The notes: a model not told the origin generated them from the sequence alone. Shown: positions 1 to 8,441, numbered from the stretch's first letter. The stretch is DNA of 30,767 nt from JTS-AC122 sp041742635 (GCA_041742635.1 JBGSIF010000103.1:1-30767), one strand, 5' to 3'. A program made the numbers and translations.

Positions 1-1
1 C

Positions 2-796
2 GCCGGGATCGATCTGCCCGCCGGCGGGCCAGCCGGTACGCCCGCCCCGCTGCTGCGTGTGAACTCACTGTGGTCGCCGGGCAAGATCGAGCCGATGTCG
101 TTCGCGGTTCGGGCCGGCGAGATCCTGGGCGTGGGAGGGCTTGTGGGTTCGGGCCGCTCTGAATTACTCGACGCCATCTTTGGTATCGATCCGAATGCGA
201 AGGGAACCGTCGAGTGCGCCGGGTCTGCCATCCCGCGTGCGCAGCCACAGGCCTCGATCAAGGCCGGATTGGGGTACGTGCCGGAGGACCGCAAACTCCA
301 GGGGTTGTTCTTTCAACTCGGCATTGGTGAAAATATCGTCATGCCGTTCATGTCCCGGCTTGCCCGCCTCGCGTGGTTTGTCGGGGGTGTGCGAGCCATC
401 TCCCTCGAACGTTCACATGTGAGAGAGCGTGTAGCGTCCTTTCAGATCAAGGCCGCGTCCACGGCGTCGCTCCCGAACGAACTCTCGGGCGGGAACCAGC
501 AGAAACTCCTGATCGCACGATGGATGGGGAAAAAAACACGAGTACTCCTTCTGGACGAACCCACACGGGGGATTGATGTGGGCACGAAAGCCGAGATCTA
601 CAAACTCGTGCGGGACGCCGCGGACAAGGGGGCCGCCGTCCTGCTTGTCTCCAGCGAGATGCCCGAACTGCTCGCGCTTTCAGACCGCGTCATTGTGCTG
701 TGTGGCGGGCGCTTCACTGGAGAGTTGAAGGGCGATGAGATGACGCAGACGAATATTCTGCGCCTTGCGACTCTGGAACGCCGCTCGGCGGGCTAA
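2..796 (+). CDS. Sugar ABC transporter ATP-binding protein, C-terminal part (RbsA/MglA/XylG type), cut by the window edge
   Basis: This is the second nucleotide-binding domain of a duplicated sugar-import ATPase, which powers uptake through a ribose/galactose/xylose-type permease. The frame is open to the left edge, so the true start lies outside; a GTG at 59 is internal. Visible motifs are a Walker A variant (GGLVGSGRSE), the signature LSGGNQQKLLIARW, Walker B with the following loop (LLLDEPTRGIDVG) and a switch histidine replaced by serine (LLVSSEMPEL), as is usual in the second domain of this family. The form GLVGSGRSE in place of GxxGxGKS is also typical of this domain, which is often poorly active. 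The gene ends at TAA 794-796, convergent with the DUF167 gene 75 bp away. Its permease and binding protein are not in the window. The family is certain; the sugar cannot be told from this fragment. Confidence 0.93.
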   Translation, partial: AGIDLPAGGPAGTPAPLLRVNSLWSPGKIEPMSFAVRAGEILGVGGLVGSGRSELLDAIFGIDPNAKGTVECAGSAIPRAQPQASIKAGLGYVPEDRKLQGLFFQLGIGENIVMPFMSRLARLAWFVGGVRAISLERSHVRERVASFQIKAASTASLPNELSGGNQQKLLIARWMGKKTRVLLLDEPTRGIDVGTKAEIYKLVRDAADKGAAVLLVSSEMPELLALSDRVIVLCGGRFTGELKGDEMTQTNILRLATLERRSAG

Positions 797-871
797 GCGG
801 GCAAGAATCGTGGATCGCGTCGGCCAACGACGATACCTGCCGAATCGACGGGTCTTCCATCGGTCGGTGTA

Positions 872-1165
872 TCACCATTTCATCGCGGCGTCTAACCCGA
901 TCCCACTCACCCGCACGGTTTTCTCGGCGTTCGTGTGGCCGCGCACGACCTCGACATCTCGCACTCGCACGCCCAGTTCCTGTGCCAGAAGTTCGCGGAT
1001 CGCGTCGTTGGCCTTACCGCCTTCTGGGGGAGCGATGATGCGCACTTTCAGACGGTCGCCGAGTATGCCGACCACCTCGTCTCGTTTGGCGCCCGGCACC
1101 GCCTTGATGCTGAGCAGCACGCCCGCGCTGCCGTCGGTTCCGACATGAACGCTCGCGTATGCCAT
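872..1165 (-). CDS. DUF167 / YggU family protein
   Basis: This is a 97-residue protein of the DUF167 (YggU) family, a small conserved alpha/beta protein found in bacteria and eukaryotes whose function is unsettled. The family core is visible: the strand VKAVPGAKRDEV-like region (here IKAVPGAKRDEVVG, about residues 20-33), then LKVRIIAPPEGGKANDAI (about 39-56) and VVRGHTNAEKTVRV near the C-terminus, which matches the family's G..S..K pattern with T-N-A in place of the common T-S-R. Full length for the family. The ATG at 1165 lies 2 bp after the stop of the methyltransferase gene, so the two are almost certainly cotranscribed. Nothing in the sequence ties it functionally to the methyltransferase. 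Confidence 0.9.
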   Translation of the reverse strand: MAYASVHVGTDGSAGVLLSIKAVPGAKRDEVVGILGDRLKVRIIAPPEGGKANDAIRELLAQELGVRVRDVEVVRGHTNAEKTVRVSGIGLDAAMKW

Positions 1166-1167
1166 GG

Positions 1168-2289
1168 TTACTTGGCGGACTTCTTGGCACGGCCCTGCCC
1201 GCGGTTCGCGGGCTTCTTCGAGGGTTTCGGATTGACGTCGATCACTCGATTGGCTTCATCTTTCGGCGTGCCTTTGCGTCGGTGCGGGAAGATCGCCGTG
1301 CTCTGGCCTGTCGCGTGTACATCGCGGATTGGGCCAAACTGGATACGTTCGTGAGCACTCGCGGCGTTCTTCTCGCTAAACTCGCACCCGATGAACTCGC
1401 GCCCCAGCGCGTGCGACACGACGCCCGTGGTACCGCTGCCGAGGAACGGGTCCATCACCGTGTCGCCTGGTTTCGAGCACGCGCGGATGACCCGCGCGAG
1501 GTACAACTCGGGCAACTGATTGTCGTGGTAGCCGCGGCGCTCTTTGCTGTTGCCTTGCACGCGTCCCCAGTACTGCCCGTACCAGACATCCATGGGCACG
1601 CGCAGCCCGGCGGGCATCCCGTCGTTCTTGCTTTCGGTGCGGGGGTCTTCATAAATCGCGCGACGGTCGGAGAGTTCGAGTACTTCCTTGGGGTTCCATG
1701 TGTACGCCCCGCCGGGTTTGACGAAGTAAAGCGCGTGGACCTTGCTGTTGATGAATCGAACGGTCGTGTTCTGTCCGAAGCGGTAGTGCCATACGCACCA
1801 GTTCACCATCGTCAAGCGGCTCGGCTGGTTCATCAAGTACCGCCCCTGCTCATCACGACGATACTTCAGGTGCATCACGATCTCGGCGGCCCAGTCGTCG
1901 GGGATGTTGACCCACAGCGTTCCCCCTGGACGCAATGATTCCACGCACAGGTCCAGCCATTTGTAGGTAAAATCGAGATACTCGCTGTGCGGCATCTCGT
2001 CGTCCCACTCGTCATAGGCCCGCTTCCAGTTGAATGGGGGATCCGCGAAGACGAGGTCAACGGCCCTCGCGGAACACTCGGGCACACGCGGAATGATCTC
2101 CCGGCAATCGCCGACGTAGATCCGCGACAGCACGCCGGACTCGCCGTTGAGTGTGGTGTGCGATGGCTGCATCACTGTGACAGCATCCGCCGCACAAGCA
2201 GGCGATGCCGGCGTACTGGGTACGGGACGATCGGCGTGTGTCTTGGCGCCACGCGTCCGGGGTTTTCCCTGTGTCAATGATGCAGTCAT
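1168..2289 (-). CDS. Solitary DNA (adenine-N6 or cytosine-N4) methyltransferase, beta class
   Basis: This is a 373-residue site-specific DNA methyltransferase of the N6_N4_Mtase family. The catalytic motif IV, DPPF, is at residues 83-86 (LVFADPPFNWKRAYDEWDD) and the SAM-binding motif I, DPFLGSGTT, is at 280-288, followed by GREFIGCE. Catalytic motif before SAM motif is the order of the beta class, as in many type II and orphan enzymes. DPPF is the adenine/cytosine-N4 amino-methyltransferase signature, so the exact base is open. The middle (about 150-240) would hold target recognition. The first about 45 residues and the basic C-terminal tail (PKPSKKPANRG and KKSAK) are low complexity. No restriction endonuclease or specificity subunit lies beside it, so it looks solitary. 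The ATG at 2289 has no strong Shine-Dalgarno; Met40 is a possible later start. A perfect 18-bp palindrome lies 119 bp upstream. Confidence 0.9.
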   Translation of the reverse strand: MTASLTQGKPRTRGAKTHADRPVPSTPASPACAADAVTVMQPSHTTLNGESGVLSRIYVGDCREIIPRVPECSARAVDLVFADPPFNWKRAYDEWDDEMPHSEYLDFTYKWLDLCVESLRPGGTLWVNIPDDWAAEIVMHLKYRRDEQGRYLMNQPSRLTMVNWCVWHYRFGQNTTVRFINSKVHALYFVKPGGAYTWNPKEVLELSDRRAIYEDPRTESKNDGMPAGLRVPMDVWYGQYWGRVQGNSKERRGYHDNQLPELYLARVIRACSKPGDTVMDPFLGSGTTGVVSHALGREFIGCEFSEKNAASAHERIQFGPIRDVHATGQSTAIFPHRRKGTPKDEANRVIDVNPKPSKKPANRGQGRAKKSAK

Positions 2290-2407
2290 CGGGCGATTCT
2301 ACCCAGCCGGATCACGCACGCGTGGTGCGTAGGTTGCTATTGGGGCGAACGAAGTTCCCTGAACATCGGCGGTCCCCAGTCCAGGCGTCGAAGTCGAAGA
2401 TGTGACT

Positions 2408-2425
2408 ATTTCTTGTACAAGAAAT
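2408..2425. promoter_or_regulatory. Perfect 18-bp AT-rich palindrome, possible operator
   Basis: ATTTCTTGTACAAGAAAT is a perfect two-fold palindrome with no spacer, in the 222-bp gap between the isomerase stop (2512) and the methyltransferase start (2289). It is much more AT-rich than the surrounding DNA. Position and symmetry fit a dimeric repressor site for the methyltransferase/DUF167 operon, but no regulator gene is adjacent. The operator role is inferred. I see no further structure in this gap. Confidence 0.45.
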
Positions 2426-2511
2426 GGCCATACCGCACTTTGGGGGTACGGTTTGGTTCATCGCGGTCGTGCGACCGTGTACCGTCATCACGTTGTCCCC
2501 GAACGCTTCAC

Positions 2512-3096
2512 TCAGAACATGCTCGCCTCGATCGCTTCCACCATCGCGTGCAGCAGCAGCATGTGCAGTTCCTGTACTCGATCGGATGTTTCGCCGGGGA
2601 CGATGATGATCGTGCCCGCGTTGCCAGCGGCGGCCACTTCTACTCGCGCCGCGCCGCCGTCTTTGCCGAGCAACGCCGCGACGTGCATCCCGATTGATTT
2701 CCCCGCACGCGCTGCCAGCACGATGTTGTTCGAGTTGCCGCTGGTAGACAGGACGATGAGCACGTCACCGGGCTTCCCGAGTGCTTGTACCCATCGCTCG
2801 AAGACGTGATCGAACCCGAAATCGTTGGCCGTGCATGTGATATGCCCCACATCGGTACAGGCTATCGCGGGCAGCGGGGGACGATCCGCCCGAAACCGCC
2901 CGGTCAGTTCTTCGGCAAAGTGGTTTGCGTCGCAAGACGACCCGCCGTTCCCGCAGATCATCACCTTGTGACCGGCCTTGAAGCGCTGCGCGATCAGGGC
3001 CGCGAGAGAGTCGGCCGAGTGGATCGTGGCCGTGTCCGCCTGGAGCAATCCCAACGCGACACCGGCTTGAAGGACCGCGTTTGATGTGATATGCAT
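2512..3096 (-). CDS. gmhA: Phosphoheptose (sedoheptulose 7-phosphate) isomerase
   Basis: This is a SIS-domain isomerase that converts sedoheptulose 7-phosphate to D-glycero-heptose 7-phosphate, the first step of ADP-heptose synthesis for lipopolysaccharide core or S-layer sugars. The 194-residue protein matches the family's usual length. Visible motifs are CGNGGSSCDANHFAEELTGR (sugar-phosphate loop and first metal ligands), LSTSGNSNNI (second SIS loop) and TSDRVQELHMLLLH near the C-terminus. By comparison with E. coli GmhA, the zinc ligands map to His59, Glu63, Gln175 and His183. I chose the ATG at 3096, with AGGTG six bases upstream, over a GTG at 3105. The following kinase/phosphatase genes of the heptose pathway are not nearby. 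The assignment to GmhA rather than DiaA rests on the conserved metal ligands. Confidence 0.9.
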   Translation of the reverse strand: MHITSNAVLQAGVALGLLQADTATIHSADSLAALIAQRFKAGHKVMICGNGGSSCDANHFAEELTGRFRADRPPLPAIACTDVGHITCTANDFGFDHVFERWVQALGKPGDVLIVLSTSGNSNNIVLAARAGKSIGMHVAALLGKDGGAARVEVAAAGNAGTIIIVPGETSDRVQELHMLLLHAMVEAIEASMF

Positions 3097-3167
3097 TCGA
3101 TACACCTAGTTGATCGGCGTTGAAAACCAGAGTGGGAGTACCGTATCTGTCTCCCACTGGCGAGGTG

Positions 3168-3428
3168 TTATCGCTTGCCGCGTCGTCGCGGGGTTGTACC
3201 AAGCTCGCCCCCGCTTCGGCGTCCGGCGATCGTTTCCACCGCGGCAATATGAAGATACGGAACAATCCGATACGAGTCTTCCCGATCGGATGCGACAAAT
3301 GCTTCGGCTTTCATCAACGCTACAAGGTCCGGGTTTCGCACATCGAGGGAGTCGCCGCTGCTGAGGCCAATCCTGAACGCGTCAAACGGTTCACGACTCA
3401 GCAGTTCTCGGATACGGTCGGCAATCAT
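3168..3428 (-). CDS. Small conserved planctomycete-type protein of unknown function
   Basis: This is an 86-residue protein starting MIADRIRELLSREPFDAFRI. It has the pattern of a short protein I have seen repeatedly in planctomycete genomes: an N-terminal helix ending in PF..FRI, then the strand-rich stretch LSSGDSLDVRNPDLVALM, and a later YRIVPYLHIAAVETI segment. It has no signal peptide or membrane segment and no catalytic motif that I recognise. The C-terminus is basic and low complexity (GTTPRRRGKR). I prefer the ATG at 3428; a TTG at 3449 would add seven residues, and neither has a clear Shine-Dalgarno. It lies upstream of gmhA on the same strand with a 71-bp gap. The function is unknown. 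Confidence 0.7.
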   Translation of the reverse strand: MIADRIRELLSREPFDAFRIGLSSGDSLDVRNPDLVALMKAEAFVASDREDSYRIVPYLHIAAVETIAGRRSGGELGTTPRRRGKR

Positions 3429-3575
3429 GGTGCATTCTATCTCAATCAAGTAATCAAAGCCTGTATCGCCATATGCGTTGATCCAAATGTCGATCCCAAG
3501 AGCAATCCGTAGCCCGGGAGGTGGATCGTGCGCGAGTTGGAGTTTCCACGACGAAAGGTTAGCGCCAGTTCTGAA

Positions 3576-4658
3576 CTAGACTGACCCCAGATACGCGGTG
3601 ATGAAGTCATAGAAATCCTGGCTGTTCGTCGTCGCGTCGCTGTTGAAATCGGCGTCCACCGCGAAGTAGTCGGTCATAAAAGCGAAGAAATCCTGTGAGT
3701 TAACGACGCCGTCGTTGTTCCAATCGGCGGGGTTGCGGTCGTCGCGTACGCCGTCGGCCTCGATGGCCGCGCTCAGCACGAACCCGATCGAAGCGCCATC
3801 GACCGCCGCGTTTAGCAGCAGGCTCGCCGTACCCCCCGGGGGCAGGATCGTGGGCAGGTCGATCGGCTGGTCCGCCGGAAGGTCGATCATGAACGGGATT
3901 TCCTGCATCAAAGCGGCGTCGAACGCGAATGTTGCGGTCGCTGCATTGCCGTTCACCGTGACGCTCGCTTGCAGCGGCAGCGGAAGGGTGATCGGCCCGA
4001 TAGTCTGGGGAGTGCCAAGCAGATCGATCTCGGCCATGACGGATACCGGCGCGATGAATGTTGCGGTGTAGGTTCCCTCACTGGTCTGCGTCACGACGCC
4101 CACGCCGGTAAGTTCTGATTGAGCGAGCGTGAGCGTTGTGAGTTGCACTTGCCCGAACGGAATGGGGATCGGGATGCCGCCCAGGAACACGCTCGTCGGC
4201 TGGCGAGTCCGGAAAGAATCCCATTCGACGGTGAGGCCGAGGGTCACGCCGATCGGGGTACCATTGAGCATGTCAAGCGTCAGCCCGGCGACGGTGGCGG
4301 TGAGCGCTTCGGTGTCGAGGTTGAACGTGAACTCCCCCGCCGGACGGGCCGTGTCGCTCCCGGCGAACCCGGCGGTACCTGTGATCGGGATCGGTAGATT
4401 CGCGGTTGTATCCCCGCCGAAAATACCAGGGATCGTCCGAGTGCCGGTCGGGTTGTCCACGCCATCGAAGTTTCCGATGAACGACCCGTTCAAAGCCGTG
4501 GTTGCGGAGAGGTCGGTCAAGATGCTCGAAGATTGCGAGCGAACCGAGAAGCGGAAGATATCCGCATGAGCCACGACGCTGCTCGACATCCCGGCGGCTA
4601 GGCCGAGCAACCACGTTGTGGAGGATAAAACACGAGTACCGATATCACGATTCTTCAC
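3576..4658 (-). CDS. Secreted protein with C-terminal dockerin-like duplicated module
   Basis: This is a 360-residue exported protein. The frame is open much further upstream, but the GTG at 4658 is the start: AGGAG lies six bases before it and it gives a normal signal peptide (basic MKNRDIGTR, hydrophobic core WLLGLAAGMSSSVV, cleavage after AHA near residue 32). Residues 33-300 are Thr/Gly/Pro-rich beta-type sequence without a domain I recognise. The last 52 residues hold two dockerin-like calcium loops, DWNNDGVVNSQDFFAF (from Asp312) and DFNSDATTNSQDFYDF (from Asp337). Such modules end many Phycisphaerae secreted proteins and are thought to be an anchoring or sorting tag; no cohesin scaffold is known for them to my knowledge. 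The second loop is degenerate (DAT instead of DGD/DGV). The gene is divergent from the secreted protein at 4796. Confidence 0.83.
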   Translation of the reverse strand: MKNRDIGTRVLSSTTWLLGLAAGMSSSVVAHADIFRFSVRSQSSSILTDLSATTALNGSFIGNFDGVDNPTGTRTIPGIFGGDTTANLPIPITGTAGFAGSDTARPAGEFTFNLDTEALTATVAGLTLDMLNGTPIGVTLGLTVEWDSFRTRQPTSVFLGGIPIPIPFGQVQLTTLTLAQSELTGVGVVTQTSEGTYTATFIAPVSVMAEIDLLGTPQTIGPITLPLPLQASVTVNGNAATATFAFDAALMQEIPFMIDLPADQPIDLPTILPPGGTASLLLNAAVDGASIGFVLSAAIEADGVRDDRNPADWNNDGVVNSQDFFAFMTDYFAVDADFNSDATTNSQDFYDFITAYLGSV

Positions 4659-4663
4659 GCGGC

Positions 4664-4669
4664 GCTCCT
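4664..4669 (-). promoter_or_regulatory. Shine-Dalgarno that fixes the GTG start at 4658
   Basis: The minus strand reads AGGAG, then six bases, then GTG. This site, together with the signal peptide that follows, rules out the longer reading from 4793, whose N-terminal 45 residues look like translated upstream DNA and would run into the divergent gene's start. Confidence 0.75.
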
Positions 4670-4795
4670 GCGAACAACGGATCAGGCGATAGACCGAACG
4701 CCGATAGTCTACCCGAACCGATGAAGTCGGGTGGATATCATTTGCGAGATACGGTTGCGAAATCTGGAATTCAGCACGATCGGAGTGAGCCATTT

Positions 4796-5848
4796 ATGAA
4801 TACGAGCATCCATCGATTGATCAGCAAGTCTGGTAACCTGATTGCGATCCGAACGCTGGCTGCCCTTGCCGCCCTAGTGACTTCAATCACCCCCGCGCTT
4901 GGGCAGATTCTCCCCCCGACGCCGCCAAAGAGTCCGGCGACGCCCGAATACGTACCGCCCGCCCCCCCGCCCCCACAGGCGACTCCGACCCCGGCTCGCG
5001 CGCCGACTGCACAGACTCCCGCCGCGGCTCCCGAAGAAACCAAGCCGCTGCCCACGCTGATCGAGTTGGATGCCGCGGGCAAGATCAAACCGCTGAAATA
5101 CCCGGTCGAAGAAGCCGCTGTACGGTCGCTCGGGATCGGTTCCGCGGCCGGTACCGAAGAGGCAAAGGCGAAACTTGACGCCGCCTTTGCCAAGCGGCGG
5201 CTCGATGTCGGACGAACCATTGTCGAGCACATGGAACCGCTCATGGAAGTTCGAAAGGTACTCGCCGAAGTGACCGATACGACCAGCCTCGACACGATGG
5301 CCAAGACCGCGACGAAAGTCCGGCCGTTCCGCACCAACGCATTGCTTGATTTTCTTGTGCGTGAAGGCGCGGTCTCCCCTGCACAAAAGACCCAGGCTAC
5401 ACAGGTCGCGCGTGAGTATAAAGGCAAGATCCGCGAGCAAGCGATGAACGACAGCGGTGGGCATGGCAATATGAACGCCATGGCGCTCATTGGGTTCAAG
5501 TTCACGATGGACGACTTCTGCGGTGAAGCGTTCCGCGAACTCGATCAACTCCTTCAGGAAAGCACCCCGACCGCGGAGCAAACCCTTAGGTCGCTCCCCG
5601 GTGGCGCCGCCGCCGTCGATCGGCTGCGTGATCTCATCAAGCCCGGTTCGGGCACGGCCAAACCTGATGCCGTGAAGACGGTCTTTTTCGAACTGCTCAG
5701 CACGCAAGACAAGCAGGCGTACCTCACGACCTTCAAGCCCGAACTCACGCCCCCGCCAGCACCCCCCGCTCCCGCCACCCCCCCAGCGTCCCCCGATACG
5801 ACGGTGCCTGCGGCCGCACCGGCGGGCAGCACGCCGCCGGCGAAGTAA
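4796..5848 (+). CDS. Secreted proline-rich protein of unknown function
   Basis: This is a 350-residue exported protein that I do not recognise. The ATG at 4796 follows GGAG (ten-base spacing) and starts a signal peptide (MNTSIHRLISKSG, hydrophobic LAALAALVTSI, cleavage after ALG near residue 36). Residues about 38-80 are a Pro/Ala/Thr linker. Residues about 85-310 form a charged, mainly helical region (for example EEAKAKLDAAFAKRRLDVG and LLDFLVREGAVSPAQKTQATQ) with a single Cys in FTMDDFCGEAFREL. The last about 40 residues are again Pro/Ala-rich. The two flexible ends suggest a folded helical module tethered in the periplasm or cell wall. The frame is open upstream to 4502, but that part overlaps the divergent gene and is not protein-like. 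It is convergent with the HEAT-repeat gene, 37 bp apart. Confidence 0.78.
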   Translation: MNTSIHRLISKSGNLIAIRTLAALAALVTSITPALGQILPPTPPKSPATPEYVPPAPPPPQATPTPARAPTAQTPAAAPEETKPLPTLIELDAAGKIKPLKYPVEEAAVRSLGIGSAAGTEEAKAKLDAAFAKRRLDVGRTIVEHMEPLMEVRKVLAEVTDTTSLDTMAKTATKVRPFRTNALLDFLVREGAVSPAQKTQATQVAREYKGKIREQAMNDSGGHGNMNAMALIGFKFTMDDFCGEAFRELDQLLQESTPTAEQTLRSLPGGAAAVDRLRDLIKPGSGTAKPDAVKTVFFELLSTQDKQAYLTTFKPELTPPPAPPAPATPPASPDTTVPAAAPAGSTPPAK

Positions 5849-5885
5849 TTTCCGTCATCCACATTTGTTCGCATGACGCCCCGGC

Positions 5886-8030
5886 TTAGCGCTCTTGCAA
5901 GCCCGGTCCGATTCTGCGGTTTCCCACGCCTCGGCGAGATCCTGACCGCGAATCGTCGCCGGTGGTCTCGCCTTCTGGGTGGTGTGCGGCGATCTGATCG
6001 CGTAATCCCGCGAGCGCGTCCTCTTCGCCGGGCGTGAGTTGTCCCGAAAAGTTGACCTGGAGCACCCGCAGCACCGACGGAGCGTGCGGCAGTTCAGCAA
6101 TCGCACGAAGCCCGACAATCCACGACATCGCCGGCGCGTCGAGTTCGATCGCGTCGGCGATTCGGTTCACGCCCAGCAGAGCCTGTGCTCGCAGCGAGAG
6201 CAGCAGGGCTTCATCCGTTGGTACTCCTGACTCGGCGAGCCGGTCAATTGCGGCCAGTGCTGCACCCGGTTTGTTGAGTTCCAGCCGTGTCTGTGCCAGT
6301 CGGAGCAACCCCGCGCCCACGATGAGGCTCTGCGCATCCTCCCCACGTGACAGTGGCAACGACACGGGGCCGATCGGCAGGGTCGCAAACCGAGCCAGCA
6401 TCGCTTCACGTAGGTCCGGGCTTGTGATCTCCGTCGCCGCGGTGAGCAGTTCGCTCGGCGCGATCGTTTCGGTCAGGGACACCAGCGCATCGCGTGCGGC
6501 GCTGCGACCGCCCGGCGATGCGGACACCGCCGTCGCCATCGGCAGGAGCAGCCGGAAACCCTCGGCATTGGGTCGGTTTGTTGCGATCATCCCCGCCGCT
6601 ACCGGTATGAGCGCTTCATCCGATCCTGCGGCGGAGGTGACGGCGTCAAGCCATTCGCTAAATGATGCCAATGCCTGCGCCGATGCCAGCCTACGGTTCG
6701 GGTCCGAATCGCGTAGGAGCTCCGCGACGCTCTTGCGGTCTTCCGGTTCACCCAATACGCAGCGTAGCCGGAGTGCCGCCGTACTTGCGCGGCTGGGGGC
6801 GATGCTGCGCACCGAGGTGAGTACCTTGGCCCGGTCTTCGTCCGAGGTGAGCATCCCGCTGCGTTCGATGGAATCAATCGCGCGGAGCGCATCGGTGAAT
6901 AACGCCGAGGAAGGGTCCAGCCAATCCAGCAACCGAGCACGGATATCGGGCGACGGCCAGCGCGCGGCCAACCGCACCATCGATGCCAGCACCGCAGGAT
7001 CTTTTTCGGTGAGTAAGATCGACGCGATCACCGGGGCCGCGTCCGTCGGCGACAGCCGTTCTACGAGATTCGCACCGGCGATCCGGAGGTCCGGAGAAGG
7101 GTCCGCCAGTAGCCCGAGCGCGGCCTGCGGCACTGGTCCCGCAGGAAGCCGCGCGTTCGCCAGTTCTCGATTCGTCAGTTCGACCCCTAGCCGGCGCACC
7201 GCGCTCAGTTCGTCTTTCAGTTGCACGGCGAGCAAGTTCCAGCGATCACCCTCGCTCGTTGTCTCGATGAATCGTCTTCGCTCACTCTCGATGAGCCTTC
7301 GCAGCACGGCTTCTCGCTGTGCCTCGAGGTGCGCGGCGTACTGCGTGAATCCCTCGGCGAGCGTTCGCTGCCAATCCGGCTCCGGCAGCCATTCAACGCC
7401 CGCGAACCAATCACTCCATCGTTTGTGATCAGTACCGAACTGGTACTGCCCCGTCAATCGCACCGCACTTGCAAAGGCCGCCTCGCGTACTCCCGTCGAT
7501 TCCCCATGTTCCGCAAACTTCAGGATCGCACGTAGGCTGTCCCGCGTGCGGATAACCCCCAGGCACGCGACCCATTCCGCTCGGCGTTGCGCACCCTCGT
7601 GTTCGACTCGCGCGACGATGCCGGGTACGATCCATTCGACCTTTTCGCCGCTCGCCGTAAAAGGCGACAGCACTGCCAAGAACGCTTCCTGCGCTGCTTC
7701 TTCCTCCTCTTTGGCACGCAAAGTTTCGAGTACGAACGCCCGAGCGCCTGGATCGCCAGACCCTAGTATTTTCCTCGCCGCGCCGGCCCGGAGAGCCGGG
7801 GTCACGACCGCGTCTTTCAGCGTCGCGGCGTCCGCTGTCCAACCATTCGGTACCGATGGTGCCACACCCGGTGTCGAACCCGGCTGGTACGCCCACGCAT
7901 CCACGTTCATCAACCCCATCGAGATTAGTACGGCCAGCCGTACGACGGCGAAGCGGCGTGCGCGGCTGCACCGTGATGCCGCTCGGGTGTGTGTGCTGTT
8001 CCTGAGTTGTGAACGTCCGCTGTATGTCAT
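5886..8030 (-). CDS. Exported HEAT-repeat-like helical scaffold protein
   Basis: This is a 714-residue protein with a basic N-terminus and a hydrophobic stretch (VVRLAVLISMGLMNVDAWA, about residues 29-48) that looks like a signal peptide ending AWA. The rest is alpha-helical repeats of about 30-40 residues. Typical units are GDPGARAFVLETLRAKEEEE, LGLLADPSPDLRIAGANLVE, EKDPAVLASMVRLAARWPSP and LRDSDPNRRLASAQALASFS, which match HEAT or HEAT_2/PBS-lyase-type repeats. Near the C-terminus, LAQTRLELNKPGAALAAIDR looks like a TPR-type helix pair. No catalytic motif is visible, so a periplasmic protein-binding scaffold is the best guess. The ATG at 8030 has no clear Shine-Dalgarno. It is convergent with the proline-rich protein and divergent from the DUF1579 gene. 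Confidence 0.75.
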   Translation of the reverse strand: MTYSGRSQLRNSTHTRAASRCSRARRFAVVRLAVLISMGLMNVDAWAYQPGSTPGVAPSVPNGWTADAATLKDAVVTPALRAGAARKILGSGDPGARAFVLETLRAKEEEEAAQEAFLAVLSPFTASGEKVEWIVPGIVARVEHEGAQRRAEWVACLGVIRTRDSLRAILKFAEHGESTGVREAAFASAVRLTGQYQFGTDHKRWSDWFAGVEWLPEPDWQRTLAEGFTQYAAHLEAQREAVLRRLIESERRRFIETTSEGDRWNLLAVQLKDELSAVRRLGVELTNRELANARLPAGPVPQAALGLLADPSPDLRIAGANLVERLSPTDAAPVIASILLTEKDPAVLASMVRLAARWPSPDIRARLLDWLDPSSALFTDALRAIDSIERSGMLTSDEDRAKVLTSVRSIAPSRASTAALRLRCVLGEPEDRKSVAELLRDSDPNRRLASAQALASFSEWLDAVTSAAGSDEALIPVAAGMIATNRPNAEGFRLLLPMATAVSASPGGRSAARDALVSLTETIAPSELLTAATEITSPDLREAMLARFATLPIGPVSLPLSRGEDAQSLIVGAGLLRLAQTRLELNKPGAALAAIDRLAESGVPTDEALLLSLRAQALLGVNRIADAIELDAPAMSWIVGLRAIAELPHAPSVLRVLQVNFSGQLTPGEEDALAGLRDQIAAHHPEGETTGDDSRSGSRRGVGNRRIGPGLQER

Positions 8031-8441
8031 TTGTTCACATGATCGCCCGTAGAAGGCCCGTGTCCGGCACTACTACACCGCTCGATTTGCTCGTTTGTGA
8101 CATCGTCAGTTGTCGATTGTCTCAGCGTTCACTCACTCTAGTCGCCTGGTATGAAATATTCCGAGTCTTGGAACCGAAATCGCTCTACCAAAAAATCGTC
8201 CTGCCTGTGTGTTTCGAAGAGGTTGTTCGCTGCAACCAATTGGTAGCATGGCGCTGTGGAACGTTCAGTGTTCCGGAGTCTTGCTCAACGTGCCGACGCG
8301 CTTGACACTTCGGCTGCCCTTTGCTATTCTAATGTTTGGCGAATGATCGGTGGGTGGCGTACCAGTTCGCCAAACTCGCTGGGCGAGTGTGGATCGGGGG
8401 TTCGGAACAACGCCGCGAACACGAACAAGGAGATTAGGAAT
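8031..8441. other. Divergent intergenic region
   Basis: These 411 bp separate the HEAT-repeat gene (-) from the DUF1579 gene (+). The stretch 8100-8330 is noticeably less GC-rich than the coding DNA. It contains the promoter at 8302-8330 and the Shine-Dalgarno at 8427-8432 for the rightward gene. An open frame continues upstream of the DUF1579 start, but it carries no protein-like sequence. I found no promoter for the leftward gene. Confidence 0.6.
8302..8330 (+). promoter_or_regulatory. Sigma70-type promoter for the DUF1579 gene
   Basis: A perfect -35 box TTGACA (8302-8307) is followed after exactly 17 bases by TATTCT (8325-8330), four of six matches to TATAAT. Transcription would start near 8337, giving a leader of about 105 bases before the ATG at 8442. 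This is the best promoter in the window. It is seen in sequence; activity is inferred. Confidence 0.7.

Noticed and set aside
6034..7428. 464-residue open frame on the plus strand opposite the HEAT-repeat gene
   Set aside because: Ser/Arg/Ala-rich without domains; a mirror of codon bias in the true gene.
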